From: DASPXK01 sp035637315
GTDB taxonomy: Bacteria; Chloroflexota; UBA6077; JACCZL01
Direction of reading: 5' to 3'
DNA: 27,335 nucleotides
NCBI GenBank assembly: GCA_035637315.1
Contig: DASPXK010000182.1
Location: 1 to 27,335 of the forward strand
The notes below the pieces were generated by a model. It was not told where the DNA came from. It did no database searches and saw only the letters and a list, made by a program, of their open reading frames with translations. Made by a program: the position numbers and the translations under genes. Position 1 is the first letter of the stretch. Each line of letters starts with the position of its first letter. This document shows, in pieces, positions 20,663 to 27,130 of the stretch.

Positions 20663-23203
20663 CTAGTCGCTCCAGCGGACGAGGCCGAGTGGGAACGGGA
20701 CAGGCAGGCGCGGGTGTTTGGGAGTGACCCGGACCGCGTAGCCGTGCGGACCGCTGTGCTGGCTCTGGACGCCCTCGGCCGCGAAGCAGTAGCAGGCCTC
20801 GTCGGCCTGGCCCCGCGGCTCCAGCCGAATCAGTTCCGGACTCGCCAACAGCCCATCGTCGTCCAGAGGCCCGAGCGCGAGGTGGACCTGGACCTCGTCG
20901 GGTGGCAGTCCGCCCAGGCAGACTTCCGCCTGGACGTCAAACGGCGTGCCGGCCGCAACCTCGTCGGGAAGCCCGCCGATCGAGGCAACCCGAACGCGTG
21001 GCCACTTCTCGGCGGCGCGAGCCAGCCAGGCCGCCAGTTCGCGGGCCGGTGCCAGGCCGTCCTCGGCCAGCCGCCTCACCTCGTCGGCAGCAGGCTCATA
21101 GAAGCGACTGGCGTACTCGGACACCATCCGATCGGTGCTGAAGACCGGCGGCAGGCTGGCCATCGAGGCCTGCATCCGGGCGATCCAGGAGTGCGGAATG
21201 CCGTTCGCATCCCGTTCGTAGAACAGCGGCACAACCTCACGCTCGAGAATTTCGTACAACCCGGCGCTCTCGATGTGGTCCTGCTCGGCCGGATCCTCGT
21301 ACGCGCGGCGGTCGCCGATCGCCCAGCCCAGGCCGGGCCTGAACGCCTCGTCCCACCAACCATCGAGGGTGCCAACGTGAAGCGCCCCGTTGGCGACCGC
21401 CTTCATTCCGCTCGTGCCACTGGCCTCCAGCGGCCGGCGGGGCGTATTCAGCCAGATGTCGGCCCCCTGCACCATGCGGCGCGCGACGCCAAGGTCGTAC
21501 TCTTCGAGAAAGACGACCTTGCCGCGCAGGGCGTCGCCGCGGCTGAACTCGTAGATCTGGCGGATAAGCTGCTTGCCGCCGTCGTCGAAAGGATGGGCCC
21601 TGCCCGCGAAGATGAACTGGACCGGCTTGCCGGGCGCGTTGACAAGGCGCGCCAACCGTTCAGGATCGCGCAGCAGGAGGGTGGCACGCTTGTAATCGGC
21701 GAACCGGCGCGCAAAGCCGATCGTCAGAGTTTTGGGCTCGAGCGCGTCGCCCGCTCGGCCAAGCTCGCTCGGCCCGGCGCCGCGTCGGGCCAGCTCCGCG
21801 ACGAGCCTGCCTCGCGCGAAGCTCACCAGCTCGGCCCGCAGCCGCTCGTGTCGCTCCCACAGCTCGACCGGCGGCAAGCTGCCACCGGGCCCAGCCTCTT
21901 CATCTGGCGAGGCCACGCGCTCGTCCTGGCCGACAGTGAGGTCGTGCACATCGGCAAGCTCGGGCGCTACCCACGAGCGCAGATGGACGCCGTTCGTCAC
22001 GCTGTCGATCGGGACCTCCTGCTCACCGAGACCGGGCCACACGTCGCCCCAGATCCGGCGCGAGGTCTCGCCGTGCAGCCGACTCACACCGTTGCTGCGC
22101 GCCGCCAGGCGGAGCGCCAGGATCGTGAGTGAGAACGGCTCGGTCTCGTCGACTGGGTCCTGGCGGCCAAGCGCCATGAACTCGGTGCGGGTCAGGCCGA
22201 GCGCTCGATAGTAGTCGCCCAGGTAGTTGTCGATCAGCCCGGGCTCGAACGCGTCGTGCCCGGCCGCGACCGGGGTGTGGGTGGTGAAGATCAGCCCGGC
22301 CGCAGCGACGGTCCTTGCCTCCGCGAAGGTCAGGCCGTGCTGGACGATGAGCTGCCGGATTCGTTCGAGCGCCAGGAAGGCCGAGTGACCCTCGTTGAGG
22401 TGGCACACCTGCGGCCGAAGGTTCATCGCATCGAGGGCCCGCAGGCCTCCGATCCCAAGCAGCAACTCCTGGCGAATCCGCGTATCGCGGTCGCCGCCGT
22501 ACAGGTGATGCGTGATCTGACGGTCGGCCGGGGCGTTGACCTCGACCTCACTGTCGAGGAGGAACAGCGGCACGCGGCCGACCTGCACGTGCCAGACGCG
22601 GGCCGCCAGAACGCGGCCCGGCAGCTCTATTGTTATCTGGAGCGGCTGCCCGGCACGGTCCAGCGCCGGTCGCATCGGCAGCGCGGCTGGACCATTGTCG
22701 ACGTACTGCTCCTCCTGCCAGCCATCAGCCCTGATGCGCTGCTGAAAGTGCCCGTATCGGTAGAACAGCCCGACGCCGGTCAGCGAGAGCCCGAGGTCGC
22801 TGGCCGACTTGAGGTGGTCGCCGGCCAGGACGCCCAGGCCGCCCGCGTAGATCGGCAGGCACTCGGCCAGCCCAAACTCCGCCGAGAAGTAGGCGACACG
22901 AGGACGGCTTGCCCGCTCGCCATCCACGTCCAGATAGGCGCTCAGCTCGGCCGCCGCGCCAGCCAGCTGGCGGCGGAAGCCCGGATCGCGCGCCAGCTCC
23001 TCCAGGCGCTTCTGGTCCGCCGTCCGAAGCAGTCGAACAGGGTTGTGATTGGTGGCGGTCCAGCGACTCGGGTCCAACCGGCGGAACACGTCCGCGGTCT
23101 GATGGTCCCAGGTCCAACGCAGGTTGTAGGCTAGCTCGCTCAGGGCCGCGAGGGGAGCTGGAACGGTAGGCACGACGTTGAAGACGCGGGAAGGTCGGAG
23201 CAT
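20663..23203 (-). CDS. glgP: alpha-glucan (glycogen/maltodextrin) phosphorylase, GT35
   Basis: The enzyme releases glucose-1-phosphate from alpha-1,4-glucans using pyridoxal phosphate. The 846-residue protein is of the compact type: an N-terminal DUF3417 domain (LSELAYNLRWTWDHQTADVF then RRLDPSRWTATNHNP), then VAYFSAEFGLAECLPIYAGG then LGVLAGDHLKSASDLG, HLNEGHSAFLALERIR, FTTHTPVAAGHDAFE, VTNGVHLRSWV, TIGFARRFADYKRATLLL and VFLEEYDLGVARRMVQGADI. The PLP site is EASGTSGMKAVANGALHVGT with Lys601. Homologues in Thermotoga and Chloroflexota share this layout. The start ATG at 23203 matches the family N-terminus. It is divergent from speE across a repeat-rich 214-base gap. Confidence 0.96.
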   Translation of the reverse strand: MLRPSRVFNVVPTVPAPLAALSELAYNLRWTWDHQTADVFRRLDPSRWTATNHNPVRLLRTADQKRLEELARDPGFRRQLAGAAAELSAYLDVDGERASRPRVAYFSAEFGLAECLPIYAGGLGVLAGDHLKSASDLGLSLTGVGLFYRYGHFQQRIRADGWQEEQYVDNGPAALPMRPALDRAGQPLQITIELPGRVLAARVWHVQVGRVPLFLLDSEVEVNAPADRQITHHLYGGDRDTRIRQELLLGIGGLRALDAMNLRPQVCHLNEGHSAFLALERIRQLIVQHGLTFAEARTVAAAGLIFTTHTPVAAGHDAFEPGLIDNYLGDYYRALGLTRTEFMALGRQDPVDETEPFSLTILALRLAARSNGVSRLHGETSRRIWGDVWPGLGEQEVPIDSVTNGVHLRSWVAPELADVHDLTVGQDERVASPDEEAGPGGSLPPVELWERHERLRAELVSFARGRLVAELARRGAGPSELGRAGDALEPKTLTIGFARRFADYKRATLLLRDPERLARLVNAPGKPVQFIFAGRAHPFDDGGKQLIRQIYEFSRGDALRGKVVFLEEYDLGVARRMVQGADIWLNTPRRPLEASGTSGMKAVANGALHVGTLDGWWDEAFRPGLGWAIGDRRAYEDPAEQDHIESAGLYEILEREVVPLFYERDANGIPHSWIARMQASMASLPPVFSTDRMVSEYASRFYEPAADEVRRLAEDGLAPARELAAWLARAAEKWPRVRVASIGGLPDEVAAGTPFDVQAEVCLGGLPPDEVQVHLALGPLDDDGLLASPELIRLEPRGQADEACYCFAAEGVQSQHSGPHGYAVRVTPKHPRLPVPFPLGLVRWSD

Positions 23204-23215
23204 ACAGCGCCAGTC

Positions 23216-23295
23216 ATTGTCATTCTGAGCGGAGCGAAGAATCTCGGTCCTCGGCTCAGATCACCGAGGTCCTTCGCTTCGCTCAGGATGACAAT
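23216..23295. repeat. inverted repeat of the TGTCATTCTGAGCGAAGCG type
   Basis: The left arm, ATTGTCATTCTGAGCGGAGC then GAAGAATCTCGGTCCTCGG (23216-23254), pairs with the right arm ending TTCGCTTCGCTCAGGATGAC then AAT (23295). It is the second copy of the element at 7670-7741 and lies in the divergent glgP-speE gap. Its right end merges into a tandem array of the arm. Confidence 0.85.
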
Positions 23296-23376
23296 AGAGG
23301 GTCAGGATGACAATAAGGGTCAGGATGAGAATAAAGGGTCAGGATGACAATAAAAGGTCAGGATGACAATTATTGG
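23282..23376 (+). repeat. about five tandem 18-20 bp copies of GTCAGGATGACAATAAAGG
   Basis: Units begin at 23282, 23301, 23319, 23338 and 23357, each CAGGATGACAATA plus a variable A/G-rich tail. The first unit is the end of the palindrome at 23216-23295, so the array looks like local amplification of that end. The last unit lies 12 bases before the speE -10 element. Confidence 0.88.
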
Positions 23377-23385
23377 AAACCCGTC

Positions 23386-23394
23386 TGTTATACA
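23386..23394 (+). promoter_or_regulatory. extended -10 element (TGTTATACA) for speE
   Basis: TG-T-TATACA lies about 24 bases before the chosen speE ATG and sits inside the near-palindrome CCCGTCTGTTATACACGGG. The A/T-rich repeat array is directly upstream, where a -35 or UP-like region would be. Confidence 0.45.
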
Positions 23395-23417
23395 CGGGCC
23401 GCGCTATTCTTTGGTTG

Positions 23418-24326
23418 ATGCCGAGTCCGGGGTCCAAGCGCCTGGGTCCAAAGCCCGCTCCAGAGTGGATCGAGTTTCCGCTGGCCACAGGCGAGCGAGC
23501 GGCCTATGAGGTCAGCCAAGTCCGGTACAGCGGGCGAACCGAGTTTCAGTTGGTCGAGATCGTCGAGACCCGGGCGCACGGGCTCGCGCTGTTCCTCGAC
23601 GGCGTACCGCAATCCGCGCTCGCCGACGAGTTCATCTATCACGAGGCGCTCGTCCACCCGGCCTTGATCGCGCACCCACGACCGGGCAAGGTCTTGATCG
23701 CCGGGGGCGGCGAGGGCGCGACCCTGCGGGAGGTGCTCCGGCACCCAGAAGTCGAGCGAGTGACGATGGTCGACATAGACGGCGAGCTGGTCGAGCTGGC
23801 CCGCCGGCACCTCGAGCCGATGCATCGCGGCGCCTTCGACGATCCGCGCGCGGAGGTCGTCATCGGCGACGTGCTGGGCCATCTGCAGAACCGCGACGCG
23901 CTCTACGACGCGATCATCCTGGACCTGACCGACCCGCCCGCGGACAGGCGACCGGCCGAGCTGTACGGCGAAGGGCTGTACCGGGCCGCGGCCTCGCGCC
24001 TGGCAGAAGGTGGCATCGTGGCGACCCAGGCCTTCAGCCTGGCTCCGAACAATCTCGACTGGTTCGTACGCATCGCAAGCACCCTGGCAGATGTTTTCGC
24101 CCTGGTCAGGCCGTACCGCGCCGAGGTCCCATTCTTCAAGGATACCTGGGGTTTCTGCACCGCCTCGGATAGCCGCGACCCGGCCGCGCTCGGGCCGCTG
24201 GTGGTCGACTCCAGCCTCCGAGCGCGGGGCCTCGCCGACCTCCGCTTCTACGACGGCGAGACACACGCCGCCTTGTTCGCACTGCCACGCTATGCTCGCC
24301 AGGCCGTCGCCGCGGCATGGCCGTAG
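23418..24326 (+). CDS. speE: spermidine synthase (polyamine aminopropyltransferase)
   Basis: The enzyme transfers an aminopropyl group from decarboxylated S-adenosylmethionine to putrescine or a related amine. The N-terminal beta domain has GRTEFQLVEIVETRAHGLAL then FLDGVPQSALADEFIYHEAL. The Rossmann domain has VLIAGGGEGATLREVLRH, VTMVDIDGELVELARRHL, DPRAEVVIGDVLGHL and the catalytic-loop sequence AIILDLTDPP. The late segment (VPFFKDTWGFCTAS) fits too. The ATG at 23418 is preferred to a frame start at 23373 because the earlier codons overlap the predicted promoter. No speD or speA gene is next to it. Its stop overlaps the next ATG (24317), hinting at coupling with the MurF-like gene. The amine specificity is not decidable from sequence. 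Confidence 0.92.
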   Translation: MPSPGSKRLGPKPAPEWIEFPLATGERAAYEVSQVRYSGRTEFQLVEIVETRAHGLALFLDGVPQSALADEFIYHEALVHPALIAHPRPGKVLIAGGGEGATLREVLRHPEVERVTMVDIDGELVELARRHLEPMHRGAFDDPRAEVVIGDVLGHLQNRDALYDAIILDLTDPPADRRPAELYGEGLYRAAASRLAEGGIVATQAFSLAPNNLDWFVRIASTLADVFALVRPYRAEVPFFKDTWGFCTASDSRDPAALGPLVVDSSLRARGLADLRFYDGETHAALFALPRYARQAVAAAWP

Positions 24327-26197
24327 CGCCCAGGCGCCTTGTTCGAGCGGGATGGGGGCTCTTACCATCAAGCGGAATGCGAGACCGGGCCAGGTACCGC
24401 AACCTAATCCCCCAAGCCCCCTTCCCTTCAGGGAAGGGCGCTAGGGGGTTAGGTTTGCCCGGTCGGCGAGCAGTCACGTGGTCCATCATCGCGGCCGGTT
24501 CACTCGCGTGGAGCGCGTACGTCGGGCGGCTGCTCGTCCGCGCGCTCCACATGCTCCAGCTCGAGGGCTACGAGACGGCCCGATTCCTCCGCTGGTCGAT
24601 TGCAAAGCGCGAGCGGTGGGCCCGCACCGACCACGTGCTTAGCGCGCTGGCCGGGGCAGCGATCGGCGGAATGCTGGCACGGCCCTCACACCGCGAAGCG
24701 CACTTGTTCTCTGGCCCCCTCTGCCTCAAGGGGAACCCCCTCACCCCTGGCCCCTCTCCCTCAAGGGGAGAGGGGTGGGGTCTGACAGGGCGGCGGGTCG
24801 GGGCGATTCTGGCCTGGGCCGGGCTGGGCGCCTGGTTGTGGCGCGGCGCTCGGTTCGGCCAGGCGAAGAAGCCGCTGGTGTTGACGGCGCGCGCCAGGCG
24901 CCTGGCGGCCGGTCAGGCGCTGCTCGGAGTGGGGGTGGCGGTCGGGCCAAGCCTCGGATTGGCGATCGGAGGCGGTCGCCACCGCAGGCGCGCGAGCGGT
25001 GCGTTGCTCATCGGTCTGAGCAGCGCCAGTCTGATGACGCCCCTGATCGCCGCCGGCGCCAACCTGCTGCTCTGGCCCGCGGAGGAGAGCTTGCGTCGTT
25101 ACTACCTTCGAGACGCCGCTCGGCGCCTGCGCGCCTACGGCCCCACGGTGGTGGCCGTGGCGGGCTCGTACGGCAAGACGAGCACCAAGGAGTTCTTGGG
25201 CAGCCTCCTGGCGACCCGTTGGAGGGTGCTGAAGCCGCCGGGCAGCTACAACACACCGATGGGCCTGAGTCGAGTGATTCGGGAGCAGTTGGCGCCCAGC
25301 CATGAGCTGTTGGTGGCCGAACTGGGCGACTATCGGCCCGGCGACATCCGGTTCTTGTGCGGCCTGCTTCGACCACGCATCGGGGTGTTGACCACGATCG
25401 GTCCGGAGCACCTCGAGCGTTTCAAGACGCTCGAGCGGGTTGTCGAGACGAAAGCGGAGCTAATGGAGGCTCTCCCGCCGCACGGCATCGCTATCGTGAA
25501 CCAGGACGACCCGCTGGTTCGGGCACTCGGCGAACGCGCGGCGGCACGCGGCCTGCGGGTCGTGCGATACGGACAGGACGAGCCGGGAGCCCAGGTCACA
25601 GCCCGAGACGTTCAGACAACCAGCGACGGGCTGGCCTTCAGGGTGGCCGCGAAGGGTCACGGGGAGGCCGATTTTCGGGTCGGCGTGCTCGGCCGACACA
25701 ACGTGGCGAACGTCCTGGCGGCCACGGCGGCAGCCCTGGAGCTTGGAATGTCGCTGGCCGACGTCGCCAGCGCCGCCGAGCGGATCGGGCCGGTCGAGCA
25801 CCGCCTTCAGCCGATCCGCGGCGAGGGCGGGGTGCTGGTGATCGACGACGCCTTCAACTCCAACCCGCGTGGGGCCGCCGAGGCGTTGGATGTGCTAGCC
25901 GAGCTGGACGGCGGCCGACGCGTGCTGGTCACGCCCGGCATCGTCGAGCTGGCTGAGCGTGAGTTCGATGAGAACCGCAAGCTGGGCCGAAAGGCTGCCG
26001 CGGTCTGTGACGAGGTGATCCTGGTCGGTCAGGAGCGCGCCGCGCCGATCCTGGCCGGCTTGTGGGACGCGGGCTACCCACGCGCGAAGACGCACGTGGT
26101 GCGCGACCTGGCCGAGGCCACCTCCCGCCTCCAGGGCCTGGTCGGTCCCGGCGACATCGTCCTGTTCGAGAACGACCTGCCGGACACGTATGAGTGA
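24317..26197 (+). CDS. murF: MurF-like Mur ligase with N-terminal membrane domain
   Basis: The catalytic part has all Mur ligase elements: the P-loop VVAVAGSYGKTSTKEFLGSL (residues 278-297), ELGDYRPGDI, TTIGPEHLERFKTLERVVET then KAELMEALPP with the Lys usually carbamylated, LGRHNVANVLAATAAAL, EHRLQPI and VLVIDDAFNSNPRGAAEALD. It likely adds D-Ala-D-Ala to the UDP-MurNAc peptide. Before it are about four membrane helices, as in Chloroflexota and actinobacterial membrane MurF-like proteins. Two stretches are repeat-encoded (residues about 28-47 and 132-158). Start is uncertain: the ATG at 24317 overlaps the speE stop; an ATG at 24377 and a TTG at 24455, with AGGGGG upstream, are alternatives. 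A hydrolase and ddl follow, supporting peptidoglycan precursor work. Confidence 0.85.
   Translation: MAVAPRRLVRAGWGLLPSSGMRDRARYRNLIPQAPFPSGKGARGLGLPGRRAVTWSIIAAGSLAWSAYVGRLLVRALHMLQLEGYETARFLRWSIAKRERWARTDHVLSALAGAAIGGMLARPSHREAHLFSGPLCLKGNPLTPGPSPSRGEGWGLTGRRVGAILAWAGLGAWLWRGARFGQAKKPLVLTARARRLAAGQALLGVGVAVGPSLGLAIGGGRHRRRASGALLIGLSSASLMTPLIAAGANLLLWPAEESLRRYYLRDAARRLRAYGPTVVAVAGSYGKTSTKEFLGSLLATRWRVLKPPGSYNTPMGLSRVIREQLAPSHELLVAELGDYRPGDIRFLCGLLRPRIGVLTTIGPEHLERFKTLERVVETKAELMEALPPHGIAIVNQDDPLVRALGERAAARGLRVVRYGQDEPGAQVTARDVQTTSDGLAFRVAAKGHGEADFRVGVLGRHNVANVLAATAAALELGMSLADVASAAERIGPVEHRLQPIRGEGGVLVIDDAFNSNPRGAAEALDVLAELDGGRRVLVTPGIVELAEREFDENRKLGRKAAAVCDEVILVGQERAAPILAGLWDAGYPRAKTHVVRDLAEATSRLQGLVGPGDIVLFENDLPDTYE
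24401..24456. repeat. REP-like palindrome at the 5' end of the MurF-like gene
   Basis: AACCTAATCCCCCAAGCCCC begins the left arm and GGGGGTTAGGTT ends the right; an inner stem CCCTTCCCT/AGGGAAGGG closes over TC. It is a copy of the element at 12510-12583. It lies 75 bases past the speE stop and, if translation starts at 24317 or 24377, is read in frame as IPQAPFPSGKGARGLG. Confidence 0.85.
24713..24785. repeat. REP-like palindrome inside the MurF-like gene
   Basis: Two overlapping units: GGCCCCCTCTGCCTCAAGGG (degenerate) and CCCCTCTCCCTCAAGGGGAG then AGGGG (a clean stem). It is inserted in frame between membrane helices and encodes KGNPLTPGPSPSRGEG. It is of the same family as 9624-9665. Confidence 0.85.
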
Positions 26198-26208
26198 GTA
26201 GTGAGTAG
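26191..26208 (+). repeat. TGAGTAG heptamer array at the end of the MurF-like gene
   Basis: TGAG followed by two TGAGTAG units. The MurF-like stop TGA (26195-26197) is the start of the first full unit, and a possible GTG start of the hydrolase (26201) overlaps the second. Confidence 0.6.
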
Positions 26209-27100
26209 ACGGGGTAGGGGCGAAGCATTCGCGCATGAGGAGGCGGGAGGCCAGCAGACGGTGCGCGAATGCTTCGCCTCTACGTCCCCGATCCTCGTCA
26301 ACGGACTTCGCGTGGCCTATCGCGAGACTGGCCGGGACCTGCCGGGCGTGCCGGTTGTGGTCCTGCACGGCTGGGGGTGCAGCAGTGAGTCGGTCGTGTC
26401 GATCCAGCGCTGCCTGGAGACGGCGCACCCCACACTGGCGCCCGATCTGCCCGGATTTGGCGAGAGCGACGCGCCACCCGAGGCCTGGGGATCGACCGAG
26501 TACGCGGCGTTGGTTACAGCCTGGCTTGGCGAGCTGGGAGTCGAGCGGGCCAGCTTCGTGGGCCACTCCTTTGGAGGCAAGGTGGCGATCGTGATTGCCA
26601 GCGGCACGCCTGCCCTCGTCGAGCGTCTCGTACTCGTGAACAGCGCCGGCATCCGGGCGCGCCAGGGTCCGAGCTACCGGGCTCGTGTCCTGGCGTTCAA
26701 AACCGCACGCCACCTGATCGGCGCCGCGCCGCTGCCCGGCAAGCCAGCGATGCAGGAGTGGCTCGCGCGCAGATTTGGGTCAGATGACTACCGACAGGCC
26801 GGGGCACTTCGAGACACGCTCGTCCGCGTGGTCAACGAGGACCTACAGCAGTTGCTGCCGCGAATCGCCGCCCCGACCTTGCTCATCTGGGGCGACCAGG
26901 ACGACGCGACGCCACCCGAGAACGCGCGGAGCATGGAGCGCGAGATCCCGGATGCGGGGCTGGTAACCTTTCCCGGCGCCGGCCACTTCGCCTACCTCGA
27001 CGACCCAGGCCGGTTCTGTCGAGTGGTCGGCAACTTTCTCACTGCCACACGAAGCTATCAGCCGTCACCAGTCAGCCCTCAGCGGTCCGCTGATGGCTGA
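26201..27100 (+). CDS. alpha/beta hydrolase between murF-like and ddl genes
   Basis: The protein has a complete alpha/beta hydrolase core: VVVLHGWGCSSES (oxyanion region), APDLPGFGESD, the nucleophile elbow FVGHSFGGKVAI with Ser123, IAAPTLLIWGDQDDATPP with the acid, and FPGAGHFAYLDDP with the His. It is about 275 residues without repeat-derived ends. Substrate is unknown; the place between a MurF-like ligase and ddl suggests a link to cell-wall or lipid metabolism, but that is inference. The start is uncertain: GTG 26201 lies in a repeat, GTG 26261 lies in a palindrome arm with GGGAGG ten bases upstream, and clear homology begins only at residue 29 (SPILVNGLRVAYRETG). The last 14 or so residues and the stop are encoded by the heptamer repeat at 27058-27120. 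Confidence 0.88.
   Translation: MSRRGRGEAFAHEEAGGQQTVRECFASTSPILVNGLRVAYRETGRDLPGVPVVVLHGWGCSSESVVSIQRCLETAHPTLAPDLPGFGESDAPPEAWGSTEYAALVTAWLGELGVERASFVGHSFGGKVAIVIASGTPALVERLVLVNSAGIRARQGPSYRARVLAFKTARHLIGAAPLPGKPAMQEWLARRFGSDDYRQAGALRDTLVRVVNEDLQQLLPRIAAPTLLIWGDQDDATPPENARSMEREIPDAGLVTFPGAGHFAYLDDPGRFCRVVGNFLTATRSYQPSPVSPQRSADG
26214..26283. repeat. GTAGGGGC-type inverted repeat at the 5' end of the hydrolase gene
   Basis: The left arm GTAGGGGCGAAGCATTCGCG then CA (26214-26235) pairs with TGCGCGAATGCTTCGCCTCT then AC (26262-26283) with one mismatch. The 26-base loop carries GAGGAGGCGGGAGG, which is ribosome-site-like. Confidence 0.85.
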
Positions 27101-27120
27101 AAGCTGACGGCTGATGGCTG
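27058..27120. repeat. TCAGCCx heptamer array with inverted copy between hydrolase and ddl
   Basis: Four left units in strict 7-base phase: TCAGCCG, TCACCAG, TCAGCCC, TCAGCGG (27058-27085). After a single T, five right units follow: CCGCTGA, TGGCTGA, AAGCTGA, CGGCTGA, TGGCTG (27087-27120). The arms pair, with a CAGCGG/CCGCTG tip. The hydrolase stop TGA (27098-27100) is part of a unit. Confidence 0.88.
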
Positions 27121-27130
27121 CGGGCGTTAG

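Noticed and set aside
20624..22132. A 502-codon open frame on the plus strand
   Set aside because: It is antisense to glgP, whose motifs are complete. The translation is low in pattern, and long antisense frames are expected in GC-rich DNA.
23282..23376. Short CRISPR array
   Set aside because: The units are tandem without unique spacers and derive from the neighbouring palindrome; no cas genes are present.
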